A stretch of 64,000 nt of DNA from Homalodisca vitripennis (GCF_021130785.1 NW_025777526.1:36906-100905); one strand, 5' to 3'. Positions 1 to 10,352 are shown, counted from the stretch's first letter. Numbers and translations: made by a program. The notes: generated from the letters alone by a model not told the origin.

Positions 1-2906
1 TATACTTATGACGAAAAACTCAACATTGTTCCATTACAAATTTCCGAAGTTTATAATGCCGAGTTAGAAATCGATTTATTGTATGTTAAACAAGAAGACA
101 AATCTCATTATGTGTTGATAACAGATTTAAATAGATTAGTGAGTTCTCAGTTATCTAAACACGAACATAAAAAATTGCTATGTAGAAGATGTTTAAGCCA
201 TTTCTACAAATCTGGAGATTTAGCAGATCATTTAGAAATTTGCAAGCAACATGAAGTATGCAAACCTATTATGCCATTTCCAGGTCAAACAACTAAATTT
301 ACTAATTATCAAAAGAAGTTTAGCCATCCATACGTAATTTATATGGATTTTGAGAGCATATTAGAAAAAATTCCGACATGCAAGAACAATCCACAAAGTT
401 CGACTACAACCAAGATTCAGAAGCACATTCCTTATGGTTTTACTCTATATTTAGTGTCAAATGTGACCAATCGTATGTACAAGCCGATATGTTATCGAGC
501 AAAAAATGAAGAAAGATTTGCCAAATGTTCCTGCAAAATTGTTTGAAGAACTCAATAAAATATCAAAATACATAGCTACAAAATATAATTCTAAGAACAA
601 AAAAACCTATGAAATTGACTGAAGAAGAAGAAATTTCATACCAAAAATGCAAACGTTTGTCATATTTGCGAATGGTCTGCTTATGATGTTGGGTAAATTC
701 AGTATGGTTTTACTCCTGATATTTGGAAAGATAAGAGTTTTATAATAAAGTGAGAGATCATTGTCATTTAACCGGCAAGTTTCGAGGCGCAGCTCATTCA
801 TGTTGTAATCTGAATTTGAAATTTCCCCAGAACATCCCAGTTTTCTGTCATAATATGTCAAATTACGATACTCATTTGTACATAAAAGAATTGGCTAAAC
901 AATATGGAAATGTTGATTTGATTGCAAACACCGATGAAAAATATATAAATTATTCTGTAAATTCTGGATATGGCTATGAATTCGAAGGTGATAAGCCAAG
1001 AAAATTCATCAAGTTTTCGTTTGTAGACACGTTCAGATTCATGGCCTCGTCTATAGAAAAGTTAGCTAAAAATCTAAAGAGAGAAGACTTCAAACATACA
1101 AATCATTTTATACAAGATGGAAGAATATTGAATGAGATAATAGAAAGACAGCCAAATGACGACGACGAGATTTTTAAAATTCTATCTGGAAAAGGAATAT
1201 TTCCCTATGAATTTATCGACAGTATTGAAAAACTTGATTACACAGAAGAATTGAGAATTCAAGATTTCTATTCACTTTTGACAGATGAGAGCATATCTGA
1301 GAAAGATTTTCAACACTACTTAAATGTTTGGAACAAATTAAAAGAGAAAAATCTTGGAAATTACTCTGATTTGTACAATATCCAAGATGTACTATTGCTC
1401 GCTGATATATTTGAAAATTTCAGAAATATTTGCCTTAATTGTTACAAACTTGATCCAGCACATTATCTAACAGCTCCAAGCCTCGCATGGGATGCTATGT
1501 TAGAATTAACGAAAATTGAGCTTCAGCTAATTAACGATTATAATATGTATTTGATGATTGAAAAAGGCATTCGCGGGGGGCATTTCTCAGTGTATTAAAC
1601 GATATGTGAAAGCAAATAACAAATATTTAAAAGATTTTGATAAGACAAAGCCCGAAAACTATTTACTCTATCTCGATGCAAACAACCTTTATGGGTATGG
1701 TCTTATGCAAAAACTGCCGTTTAGTGATATCAAGTGGATGGATCCTAAAAACGTTATACAAAAGAAGAGTGGCAAGAAACAATTTTAGAACTCACTGGCG
1801 ACGAAGATTATGGCTATATTCTCGAAGTCGATCTTGGATATCCAACAAATTTACACGAACATCACAAGGATTTACCTCTTGCTCCAGAACATTTTAAAAA
1901 CAAACTTTGCACAACTCTACTGGATAAAACTGAATACGTTGTTCATTCGAGAAATTTTAAGTTCTATTTGGAACAAGGTATGATTTTGAAACATGTGAAT
2001 AGAGTTATTGCATTCGATCAGAAGCCTTTTATGAAAGAATACATTGATTTTAACACAAACATGAGAACCAAAGCTACAAGCGACTTTGAAAAGGACTTTT
2101 ATAAGCTGATGAACAACTCAGTGTTTGGAAAATCTATGGAAAATGTGAGAAACAGATGTGATATTAAGCTTGGAAATGAAGAATTTTCAATGAAACAAGC
2201 TAAGAAAACAAATTTCAAATGCTTTAACATCTTTGACGACAACTGTATAGCGAGTCACATGTACAAACAAAAGGTTAAATTTAACAAACCGATTTACATA
2301 GGATTTTCAGTTCTCGACCTCTCAAAATTGCTAATGTACGAGTTTTATTACAACAAATTAAAGAAGTTTGATCCAGATTTGAATCTGTGTTACATGGATA
2401 CAGACAGTTATTTTCTAGAATTGAAACGAGATCCTTTTAAAATTATTAAAGAAAATATAGATGACTTTGATACAAGTGATTATCCAAAAGATCATGAATG
2501 TTTCACTACTAAAAATAAGAAGGTAATAGGGGAAATTCAAAGATGAGTTTAAATAGCGAAGTTTTAGAAGAATTTTGTGGTTTAAGGTCTAAGATGTACT
2601 CGTACAAATATCTAGATAAAAACCCAGTTAGGTGTAAAGGAATTAAGAGAAGCGTTGTAAATAAAAAAATAAATATCGAAAAACTTGAAGAGATGTTTGT
2701 TCGAAGATAAAGAAGAATTTTAGGGAGATGACAGTCATCAAAAGTTATAAACATGAGTTGTACACTGTTTACCATAAACAAGCTGGCACTGAACGCTAAA
2801 GATGATAAGAGAATTGTCCTAGAAAAATAAGATCGATACAGTACCGTATGGCTATAAAACAGATATTTTAGATGAATTAAATAAACTTGGAAACTTTGAT
2901 ATATAA
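1..2906 (+). pseudogene. Protein-primed family B DNA polymerase, partial and frameshifted
   Basis: This would replicate the element DNA from a protein primer. In order the sequence shows a paired-cysteine finger (CRRC near 185), the first exonuclease motif YMDFE (340-354), a CHIC/VRDHCHLTGKFRGAAH zinc-binding segment (about 660-800), the second exonuclease motif around NYDTHL (843-878), the third around YNIQD (1374-1412), polymerase motif A DANNLYG (about 1676-1700), NNSVFG (2112-2130) and the active-site motif YMDTDSYF (2391-2414). Frame breaks lie near 520, 650-750, 1575 (a run of six G), 1790, 2530 and 2705. The N terminus is outside the window. The last stop codon, at 2904-2906, directly abuts the integrase ATG. 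The motif set and zinc insert are typical of Maverick/adintovirus polymerases. It cannot encode an active enzyme as it stands. Confidence 0.93.
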
Positions 2907-2910
2907 ATGG
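2898..2910 (+). promoter_or_regulatory. Shared start motif before integrase
   Basis: Reads gatatataaatgg. It contains the polymerase stop codon and the integrase ATG back to back, so one motif would serve as terminator codon, AT-rich box and start. Confidence 0.6.
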
Positions 2911-3936
2911 AAGATGATTTAATACATTGTCCACAAGTGTAACGAAAAAAACGAAAAATATAGATTCTAAAATTGTTCAAAACTCAAAATGGATTGTATA
3001 GAATTGCTGCAAAATGTTCAAAATGTAAGACAAACAAGAGTAAGTTTATAAAGAATCCAAATCCAAAAACTGTTAAGCAAGAATTGAAGACTAAAGATGA
3101 GATAGAGATTGAAGCTCGAGAAATTCATGCACCAGTACGAAAAAAGTTTAAAAAGAGAAAAATTATAACATTAGGAATTGACGATTTATGGGCAGCAGAT
3201 TTAGTTATAATGTCTAACTATTCAGATCAAAATGATGGATTTAAGTATATGTTAAATGTTATTGATACTTTCTCAAAATATGCTTGGTCAAGAGCTATCA
3301 AAAGAAAAAAACGGCAAGGATATTTCAAAAGCTTTCGAAGATATAGTAAAAGATGCCATAAGGATGAATCACAAACCTTCTAACCTACTTCATACAGATA
3401 AGGGTTTAGAGTTTAAAAATAAAGAATTTAACGATGTTTTCAGGAAATACAACATTAAGATTTATCATACTGAAAACGAAGAGAAATCAAGTATTGAGTA
3501 GAGAGATATAACAGAACTCAAAAATGAGAGAATGAAAGTAATTTTTGAGATTAATAAAAACTTTAAATGGATCGATATTCTTCAAAAAATCGTAAACAAT
3601 TATAACGATACAGTTCATAGCACAATAAAAATGAAGCCTAAAGACGTAGATAAAGATGCCAGAAAAAGAGTTATTAGAGTCGGTTTTTAAGTATGTTCCA
3701 CCAGAAATTCACACGAAAAACTAAATTTAAAGTCAATGATCATGTAAGAATTGTTAGTAAAAAACAAACATTTTCGAGCAAATATAAGAACAATTGGTCA
3801 AGAGAAATCTTTGTGATTTATCAAATTAATAAACACAGATCCTGTAACTTATAGTATAAAAGATTTAAATAATGAAGAAATAACCGGAAATTTCTATGAA
3901 TATGAATTGAGAAAGTCAAAAATTTTTTCTATATAA
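2907..3936 (+). pseudogene. Retroviral-type DDE integrase with N-terminal zinc ribbon, frameshifted
   Basis: The family joins element ends to host DNA. The N terminus has two cysteine pairs, one near 2925-2945 and CSKC near 3016-3027, resembling the short zinc ribbon encoded at 10367. The rve core follows: aspartate in DLWAADLV (3198-3200), then LNVIDTFSKYAW, a second aspartate in HTDKGLEF (3397-3399), and the region of the third acidic residue near 3495, which is broken by a stop. The C-terminal part ends in a segment typical of Polinton integrases, with DPVTYSIKDLN visible near 3838-3870. Breaks lie near 2940, 3300-3310, 3500 and 3690. The gene follows the polymerase with no spacer, and its own stop (3934-3936) directly precedes the next ATG. 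Strongly supported as integrase; inactive as read. Confidence 0.9.
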
Positions 3937-3940
3937 ATGG
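3923..3940 (+). promoter_or_regulatory. Shared start motif before zinc gene copy 1
   Basis: Reads ttttttctatataaatgg, the fullest form of the motif. The integrase stop lies inside it, directly before the ATG. Confidence 0.65.
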
Positions 3941-4276
3941 AGGCCCAAAAGAAAATGTACAAAGTGCAAAGAATTTAAAGATTTAAATGAATTTTATAAA
4001 GATAAAAATAGGAAAGATGGAATGCATTATAATTGCAAAGATTGTGAAAGGGAATATCATAAAGATTAATATGATAAAATAGAAAAATTAACTTTGGAAG
4101 ATAAAGAATGTCTTAAATGTAAAGAAATTAAAAAAATTTCAGAGTTTAATAGTGATCACTATAGTAGAGATAAGAAAGACTCATATTGTAAAGATTGTGT
4201 AAAGAAGAATCACCATAGATTATATTATGAAGATACTCAATGTGAATGTGGAAGAACTATAAAATGGTTTAAATAA
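3937..4276 (+). pseudogene. Zinc-cysteine protein, copy 1
   Basis: A small protein with two repeats of a cysteine motif: CxxCKEF..LNEFY..KNRKDG..YNCKDC and then CLKCKEIKKISEFN followed by DSYCKDC. A further CxC lies near the C terminus. The spacing resembles the zinc-binding half of HNH-type or recombination endonuclease-VII-like proteins, but I see no complete nuclease active site, so no function is assigned. A one-base break after the first few codons and a stop at about 4066 interrupt the frame; the second half is open from 4094 to 4276. The start fits the shared T-rich TATATAAATGG motif. A diverged second copy follows, and the 3' flank of both ends in nearly the same sequence (4303-4340 and 4660-4700), so this is a tandem duplication. 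Confidence 0.7.
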
Positions 4277-4341
4277 TTATCAAAAACATTTACAAACAAA
4301 ATATCATAATTCAAGAGTTTAACATTTTCATCGTGTAATAA

Positions 4342-4359
4342 TTTTTTCTATATAAATGG
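4342..4359 (+). promoter_or_regulatory. Shared start motif before zinc gene copy 2
   Basis: Identical to the 18 bases before copy 1, kept after tandem duplication. Confidence 0.65.
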
Positions 4360-4680
4360 AGTCTCAAAAGAAATGTACAAAGTGTCAAGAAGAGAATAGA
4401 AAAGACTGTTATTGTAAGGAATTATACGTTAAAATGGACAAATTAACTTTAGAAGAAAAAAATTGTTACTTTTGTAAAGAAATTAAAAAATATTTCTGAA
4501 TTTAATAACTGGCAGTATAGTAAAGATAGAAAAGATGCTTTTTGCAAAGATTGTGCTAAAAAAATTTTCAGCGAAAGTTATAAAAACGAAATGCCTTGTG
4601 AATATGAAAAAAAGATTTTACAATGGTTACCTAGTTATGCTAAACATTTACAAACAAAATATAATAAATCGAGAGTTTAA
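4356..4680 (+). pseudogene. Zinc-cysteine protein, copy 2 (tandem duplicate)
   Basis: It starts with nearly the same first codons as copy 1 (MESQKKCTKCQEEN) behind an almost identical promoter-like stretch, which fixes the ATG at 4356. The second cysteine pair is NCYFCKEIKK (about 4460), followed after a frame break by segments like CKDCAKK. The first of the two cysteine repeats is shortened compared with copy 1. The last codons reach a stop at 4678-4680, just where the convergent BRO-like gene ends on the other strand, so the two genes overlap tail to tail. Function is unknown beyond probable zinc binding. Confidence 0.65.
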
Positions 4681-5478
4681 CATTTTCATCGTGTAATTTA
4701 GATATTCTATAAATCAGTCGAGATTCTGCCATATTTGAATAAAAATGATTTCCGTTGTATAAAATATTCAAAGATTCTTTCATTTGGTTGTAGAGATTTA
4801 TACTATTTGGATCTCCATGTCTTAATAAAAATTTCCATTTCTGGGTAATCAATTTCAAGTTCTTTCAATCTTTTCGGTATTTCTCTCTTTTGAGCTCTGA
4901 TAACGTAATAAGGATATTCCCACATGTGATTCTTCTTAATTAATACAAAAACATGGTGTTTTTTTCTTATCAAAATTTTTACAAACAAGTTCTGGTTTCA
5001 TTAAGTCAATTTTTTACACTTTGTTTTGCGATTATTTCCGTTTTTATTTCATCTTTAATTTGCAAGTGTTTAACTTCGTCCTCTAAATATTTAATCTTGT
5101 TTTTCAAGTTTGTACTGACCAAATTTACGAATACTTGGCAAAACTTCTTTTGTAACCCAATTTTTGAAGATTTTTGCCTCTTTTTTATGTGATCTCAAAA
5201 TTAAAGAATAAAGTCCAGATTCATTGATAAAAACAGTGTCAGGATGAAGATTGTTAAGGGGCCATTCAAATAGCCCCTTGTTTTTTAAGTAAAAATATTG
5301 AATTTTGTCATCATCATCAACATTTAATTTAATTGCGTGTTTTGTTTTTTTCATAACCTAATATTTCACAAACATCTTTAACCTTAAACCAAATTACATT
5401 GTTTTCGTCAACAATCGTTACAATGTCTTTATTATTGAATGTAAGTTGATTATTGAGTAGGTCTACAACTGACTCCAT
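4640..5478 (-). pseudogene. BRO-like protein (BRO-N domain plus C-terminal DUF3627-like region), frameshifted
   Basis: BRO proteins are DNA-binding proteins of large DNA viruses and mobile elements. On the minus strand the start at 5478 opens an N-terminal domain with VIWFKVKDVCEILGY, followed after one frame break by segments with INESGLYSLILRSHKKEA and FKNWVTKEVLPSIRK, the hallmark of BRO-N. A lysine/glutamate-rich stretch near 5040-5100 looks like a coiled coil. The C-terminal part, with HHVFVLIKKNH, WEYPYYVIRAQKR and NSINLYNQMKESLNIL, matches what I know of the C-terminal domain of such proteins. At least four frame breaks are present. The ATG lies in a T-rich ctatctaaatggag context like the plus-strand starts. 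BRO-N is confident; the C-terminal family name is less certain. Confidence 0.8.
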
Positions 5479-5492
5479 TTAGATAGAAAGAA
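5476..5492 (-). promoter_or_regulatory. Minus-strand start motif before BRO-like gene
   Basis: On the minus strand the context is tctatctaaatggag, close to the plus-strand motif. Its presence on the other strand argues that it belongs to genes and is not a strand-specific sequence bias. Confidence 0.5.
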
Positions 5493-5494
5493 AT

Positions 5495-6238
5495 TTAACT
5501 AGTTACTTGCAATCTTAAATATATTGTTGTTTTACTCTCATTATTTAATAAATTTCCCTCAGAGTCTTGAATAGTCAGAACGATTTTTTGAATTCTTGTA
5601 ATATTTTTTCTAATAGGAATATAATCGATTTCATTCGGTTTTTCACTGATTTTTGATCCATAAGCAACATTTGGGAAAAAAGTGTACAAAATTTCAGATT
5701 TCTTTGTGTAAATGTTCGGTATGATTTTTCAAAACTAGGTTCAACGAGATTGCAGTGCACTTCAATTACGTCGAACGGTCTAAATTTTGGCGTTTTATTT
5801 TCCTAAATATACCTGATTTGGCTCAATAGTTTCTTGAACAAACCCTAACAATTCTACAATAATTGCTGAAAACATTATTCTTACTGGTGATTTTATTTGA
5901 ATTTTATTAGAGAGATAATTTTTTTGCATTTCAAAACTTGTTTTCGTCAAAGTTTAAAGATTTATCTGATTGTTTGAATGTTTTCAGATAATTTTTAAAG
6001 GGAATTTTTTATTTGATCGAAAGTATAATATCCTTTGTTTAAACCATAATATTTTGTTATGTTCTTCTCACTAAATCCTATACAATAAGGAGAACTTTCA
6101 CTAATATTTATTACAAAATTGTCAGAATAAAAACCGCTTAAACCGATAAAATAATTTGATTCTTCCTCTAAGTGTATAGGATGTTTCCAAGTTTAAAACT
6201 AATTTAGAGCTTTCTGAAGTCAACTTGAACAGCTTCAT
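5495..6238 (-). pseudogene. Penton-like minor capsid protein, frameshifted
   Basis: This is the likely single-jelly-roll vertex protein. The C-terminal third is open as one frame and reads TFFPNVAYGSKISEKPNEID, then a stretch with ITRIQKIVLTIQDSEGNLL and a final TTIYLRLQV strand, the pattern seen in Polinton/adintovirus pentons. Upstream, MHCNLVEPSFEKSYRTFTQ (near 5700-5760) precedes it in another frame. The N-terminal part has FIGLSGFYSD and YYGLNKGYYTFDQI-type segments. The start at 6238 lies 40 bp from the divergent ATPase start at 6279, so the two would share a control region. Breaks lie near 5690, 5810, 5930, 6000 and 6190. A length near 245 residues fits the family. The call rests on pattern recognition; a structural comparison would be decisive. 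Confidence 0.72.
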
Positions 6239-6267
6239 TTTCGCAAGCGTTGCTTCAAGATGAAAAT

Positions 6268-6282
6268 CTTCTATTTAAATGG
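6268..6282 (+). promoter_or_regulatory. Shared start motif before ATPase
   Basis: Reads cttctatttaaatgg. It lies in the 40-bp gap shared with the divergent penton-like gene. Confidence 0.5.
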
Positions 6283-6946
6283 AGAAAATTTTTAAAGCAA
6301 AAAGATCAGATAAAACTTCAAACGTTTGAAGAAAATAAGAAAGATCAACCAATCAGATTGTTAATTGTTGGTTCAAAGTGGATGTGGAAAAAAACAACTT
6401 TATTATTGAATTTTATCTACAATAGGTTGATTCCTTATTCCAATTTGTATGTTTTTAGTAAATCTTTAGAACAAGAACGCATATAAAAAATTACAAGAAA
6501 GATTTGAGAATATTGAGAAGAACTTAAGTAAGAAAATATCATATTTTTATAATGCTTCCGAGGACATAGTTCCATTAAGCGAATGTAAACCGAATTCTTT
6601 AATCGTTTTCGATGACTGTATTTTAGAAAATCAAGACGTTATTAAGGAATATTTCGTAATGTCCCGTCACAAAAATATCTCTTGTATCTATCTTTCTCAA
6701 TGCTTTTCAAAGGTTGATAAGCAAGTTATAAGAAATAATCTGAATATTTTGTGTATTTTTAAGCAAGACGATCACTATTCGAGAAAGATTTATAACAATT
6801 ATGTGGGATCTGATATGAGTTTTAACCACTTTATTGAGTTATGTGATAAAATTTGGAAGGAAGACTACGGATTTTTAACTATTAATCTAACTTTGAAGCC
6901 TAAAAATGGCAAATATTTGAATAAATTTTCCAATATAAACGTGTGA
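6279..6946 (+). pseudogene. A32/FtsK-HerA-like genome-packaging ATPase, frameshifted
   Basis: This would drive DNA into the capsid. The Walker A region reads VGSKWMWKKTTLLLN (about 6367-6408); the middle glycines of the usual loop are replaced, so ATP binding would be impaired. Walker B follows as LIVFDDCI (about 6600-6622). Then come SRHKNISCIYLSQCFSKV, the family's arginine- and serine-rich sensor region, and NLNILCIFKQDD. The chosen ATG at 6279 lies in the shared cttctatttaaatgg context; a longer frame beginning near 6250 is in another register. One break separates the start from the Walker A frame near 6325, and another lies near 6484. A length of about 220 residues suits Polinton ATPases. 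Confidence 0.88.
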
Positions 6947-6961
6947 TAATCTAGTTGTTTT

Positions 6962-7118
6962 CATGTTTTTACGTTCACGTTTACGTTTCGTGTTCTCGTT
7001 TTTACGTTCCACGTTCACGTTTTACGTTTTCACGTTCACGTTTTTACGTTCCACGTTTCGTGTTCTCGTTTCGTGTTCACGTTTCGTGTTCACGTTTTAC
7101 GTTCCACGTTCACGTTTC
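6962..7118 (+). repeat. ACGT-rich minisatellite inside the viral element
   Basis: About 157 bp of short irregular units such as ttacgttccacgttcacgtt and cgtgttctcgttt. The tetramer ACGT occurs about sixteen times. Composition differs sharply from the AT-rich genes on both sides, and the array lies exactly between the ATPase stop and the next start codon. The frame crossing it encodes only a repetitive FYVPRSRF-type string and is not a real gene. Confidence 0.9.
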
Positions 7119-7122
7119 AAAA

Positions 7123-7139
7123 TTTTTCGAATTAAATGG
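7123..7139 (+). promoter_or_regulatory. Shared start motif before DUF8207-like gene
   Basis: Reads tttttcgaattaaatgg, immediately after the ACGT-rich minisatellite. Confidence 0.5.
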
Positions 7140-8453
7140 TGAACGTAACTTCTGAAGAAGCGAAAAAACTTGATCAAATAGAAAAGAAAATTAAATCAAA
7201 GAATTTAAAGAACAGATTCGAATTGATGAAAAAGAACAAGAATTTATTTCAAAAAATCAATCAACCTGTAACTTCTGCAATAAAAAAACGTTGAGGGCAA
7301 AATTGAAAATGTTTTAAGTGATAATCAAAATTTAATGAATTTGGTTCCAGTTGTACGACAATTGCTGATATTTCGATACCAGAATCTGAGTTTGAATTGC
7401 CAAAATTACCATCGTCAACACCATTTAGACCTCGAATCATTGAAGACTCTACCATAGTTGAACCAATAAGTCCTGGAACAACGGATATAATAATTGGTGA
7501 AATTGGTAAAAAAATTTCTTCCTAGAGCAAAGGATGATAAATTTGGTTTGTATTGGGACAGAAAAAAGAAAAGTTTTATGATTGGAAATTTGCCCGTGAA
7601 TTTTGAGCATAATGATATCATTATTAATGAAAAAACATATAAAGGAACTCAAGGTTTATGGAGATTATTAACAGGCACTGATGTTCCAAAAGACGGTTTA
7701 TAATTCTGAAGAAGACTTGAAAAAGTATACAGAAATTTTATGGAAATCTGATTCAATTTACAAAAATAATGATCCATCAACTAAGAAACCAAAGTCAAGT
7801 AAAGGTAAAAAATATCTCAGTTTGATTAAACCAATTTGGGAAAAAACGAATCGAAGGATCAGGTGTAAGAAAATACAATGATAATAAGATTGAGTACAGA
7901 TATATCGACGATTTGACAAAACTCGATGGAATTAATTAATTATATTTATGCTCAAGAGAAGGCTGGAAACAACAATTTTTTGAACGAAAAGAAAGCGATT
8001 AAAGATTTTATTTCGAACAAACTTGATGAATTGATTGAAAAACCTGATGGAATTAAATATTTAAAGCGAGTTTTGCCAGCAATAAGTTCATCTATGATTG
8101 AAGGTAGCGGACTTTTGAATGATTTTATCAACAATTTACCTTTTGAATTACACGTACCAACTTATCAGTATCTGGGGGCCTGGCACAAAACTCGAAAAAA
8201 GAACTACAAAGAGGAGATCCTGGTATAAATAAATTAGATCAAGCTGCTATGGAACACGATATTTTTTATGCAAAACATAGTGACACAAATTCCCAGACAT
8301 ATAGCAGATAAAGTTTTGCAAGATAAGGCAATGGATAGATTTTTATCAAAAGATGCTAGTTTAGGTGAAAGATTTGTTGCACTTCCAACAGTTGGAGCAA
8401 TGTTTTTGAAGAGAAAACTAGGAATGGGAATTGAAGAGAACTTGAAATTTTAA
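7136..8453 (+). pseudogene. DUF8207-like protein with C-terminal phospholipase A2-like domain, frameshifted
   Basis: The start MVNVTSEEAKKLDQIEKK (7136) opens a lysine-rich helical N terminus. Residues around 7600-7700 read NEKTYKGTQGLWRLLTG followed by VPKDGLYNSEEDL-like text across a break. This stretch, common in Polinton proteins, is what I recall as DUF8207. Further on, YQYLG (8164-8178), a GDPGIN-like segment in another frame, and HDIFYAKH (8255-8278) give the glycine loop and His-Asp pair of parvovirus-type phospholipase A2 domains, which help virions leave endosomes. No promoter-like motif separates the halves, so I treat them as one protein of about 435 residues; two genes are possible. 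Breaks lie near 7290, 7510, 7695, 7850, 7940, 8180 and 8270. The catalytic dyad is visible, but the frame is broken inside the domain. Confidence 0.72.
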
Positions 8454-8465
8454 CTATATAAATGG
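8452..8465 (+). promoter_or_regulatory. Shared start motif before pX/protease gene
   Basis: Reads aactatataaatgg, starting within the stop codon of the upstream gene. Confidence 0.6.
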
Positions 8466-9330
8466 AGGTGAACGTAAATTTCAGCAAAAATCAGAAAGAA
8501 AAAATAAAATCCGCTTTTAAGAAAAAAAATACCCGTTAGTATTCAATTTAAAATAGATCAACTAAAAAAATGGCGAAGATAAGATATTTTTAACAAAATA
8601 GACAATACAATAAACTCGAAAAACATAAGAAAAACAATAAAGGAACCAGAATAGAATTTTCTTATAATCAGTTGAAAGAACTTAAAAATGGTGGACTTTT
8701 GAAAGATTTATTAGATTTTGGAGAAAAATATTCCAGTTGTTAAAAATGTTGTTCCTTATGTTCGTAAAGCTGCTCCAATCGTTAAAAAAGATGTGATTCC
8801 TATTGTTCGAAACATTTTAAATTGGTTAGATAAAGAGTTGGAAGATGTTACAGGATCTGGATTAGATGAAAAAACTTTGAATTACGTGAAATCAAACATC
8901 GGAAAAAAAATTTGAACCCTTAACATTCGGTGAATTGAAGAACTCTGCAAAAACATTAAACATTTTAGAGGAATTTTCATGAGAGATACATTACCTGAAA
9001 AAGTTAAGAAATTCGAATGTGGAATTGTGAATTTAGACTCGATTTTGGGGAGTGGAACGCATTGGGTTTGTTATTATAAAAATGATAAGAATGCATGTTA
9101 TTTTGATTCGTATGGAAGAATTGAGGACAGACCACCTATAGAATTGATCAAAATATTTGAAAAAATCAAGCGTCTACTACAATGACTCTCAGATTCAAGA
9201 CTATAAAGATCCCCCAATTTGTGGTCATTTATGTGTTTTTGTTTTGAATGAACTGAGTAATGGTAAAGATTTTAAAGAAGTTGTTAACAAATTATTGCTT
9301 AATAAATATGGATTCACAAAATATTTTTGA
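8462..9330 (+). pseudogene. pX-like basic region joined to adenain-like cysteine protease, frameshifted
   Basis: The ATG at 8462 sits in actatataaatgg. The N-terminal part is lysine-rich (NFSKNQKEKIKSAFKKK; later RIEFSYNQLKELKNGG), followed by a valine/isoleucine-rich segment with VVPYVRKAAPIVKKDVIPIV, like the core-peptide or membrane-active regions of adenovirus-type pX proteins. The C-terminal part is an adenovirus-type maturation protease: MRDTLPEKV, IVNLDSILGSGTHW with the catalytic histidine codon at 9060-9062, ACYFDSYG with the acidic residue near 9105, and ICGHLCVFVLNEL with the catalytic cysteine at 9220-9222. Such fusions are known in Polintons. Breaks lie near 8530, 8570, 8725, 8905 and 9180. 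The end at 9330 overlaps the start of the next gene. Confidence 0.82.
9297..9311 (+). promoter_or_regulatory. Shared start motif before fibre-like gene
   Basis: Reads gcttaataaatatgg, a weaker version with two extra bases before the ATG. It lies inside the protease coding end. Confidence 0.4.
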
Positions 9331-10327
9331 CGTATTTGGAACACAAAATTATTCAAAATGTAGATAATAGTTTGAATTTTTGATAGTTTGAGAAATGAGT
9401 TTGATAACAAGTTAGAAAATGTATTACAAAACCTTCCAGATTCAGATATGTTTGCTATCGAGATTGAAGATTTTAAAGCAGAATATGATAACAAACTTGC
9501 AAATTTCATGAGTTCAAATGAAGTTGCTGATAAAATAAAAACATTGGAAAAAGAAGTTGATGATGGTGTAAAAAAATTATTTACCAATTTTAATGTCTCA
9601 CATCGAAAAAGCTGATGAAATTACTGAAGCCGATCAAAGTTGAAAAGAATTATGTTAGTTTGGCTAATAAGAAAAGAATTGTCGGTGTTCGACCTGGTAT
9701 TGACAAACATGATGTTGTTGTTAAAGAACAAATTTTAAAACCTCTAAAATTATCAGAAAACATCGATATTGTTGATTTACATGATCCGAATGTTAAAAAT
9801 GCCTTAGATTTTAAAGGAAAAAGAATTAGCGGTGTTAGTAAAGGAATTATCCATTTGATGTTGTTGTAATGATTCAATTAGAAGATCCTATTAAAATGTT
9901 TAATGAACTAAAACAAAATTATGAGAATCATAAACAGCATGTTAAAGATTTTACAACAGAAGTCTATGACAAGTTAGAAGCCAGAAATAGAAGATCAGTA
10001 GACGATGTTGGTGAATTACTTGATAAAGTAAATAAACTAGAAGAAAAACTTTTAATACATATAAAAATAGTGTTAATGTATTAGTTGGTGAAGTAATTAA
10101 CAAAATTCTGGAAGATTTTGATACACATTTCAATGAGAAAAATAAACTTTTTTGAAGATTTTGGTACACGTTTAAATGAGCAAATAACACATAATAATGA
10201 ATTACTTAAAAGTATAGATGATCGATACTCTTTATATCTCGATAAAGTAAATAAACTAGAAGAAAACTTTAATAAATTTAAAGAAGATGTTAATAAAACT
10301 TTTGAAAATATTGATAAACAGATTTAA
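9308..10327 (+). pseudogene. Fibre-like coiled-coil protein, frameshifted
   Basis: The start MDSQNIFDVFGTQNYS (9308) overlaps the protease end and lies in a cttaataaatatgg context. The body is heptad-rich: FDNKLENVLQNLPDSD, DKIKTLEKEVDDGVKKL, then two close repeats of LDKVNKLEE near 10020-10050 and 10240-10265. Between them are two copies of a shaft-like unit, NKKRIVGVRPGIDKHDVVVK and GKRISGVSKGI followed by a similar D-V-V end. This resembles the unit with an N-(K/R)-I-x-x-V core and a downstream D(A/V)V found in phage tail fibres. I infer a trimeric spike or fibre on the virion. Breaks lie near 9355, 9605, 9860, 10060 and 10115. Alternative: an unrelated internal coiled-coil scaffold. Confidence 0.55.
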
Positions 10328-10352
10328 TGGATTAGGTGGTTACGATGACTAA

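Noticed and set aside
6955..7155. 66-residue frame rich in FYVPRSRF repeats
   Set aside because: It is a translation of the ACGT-rich minisatellite, with no start motif and no family signal.
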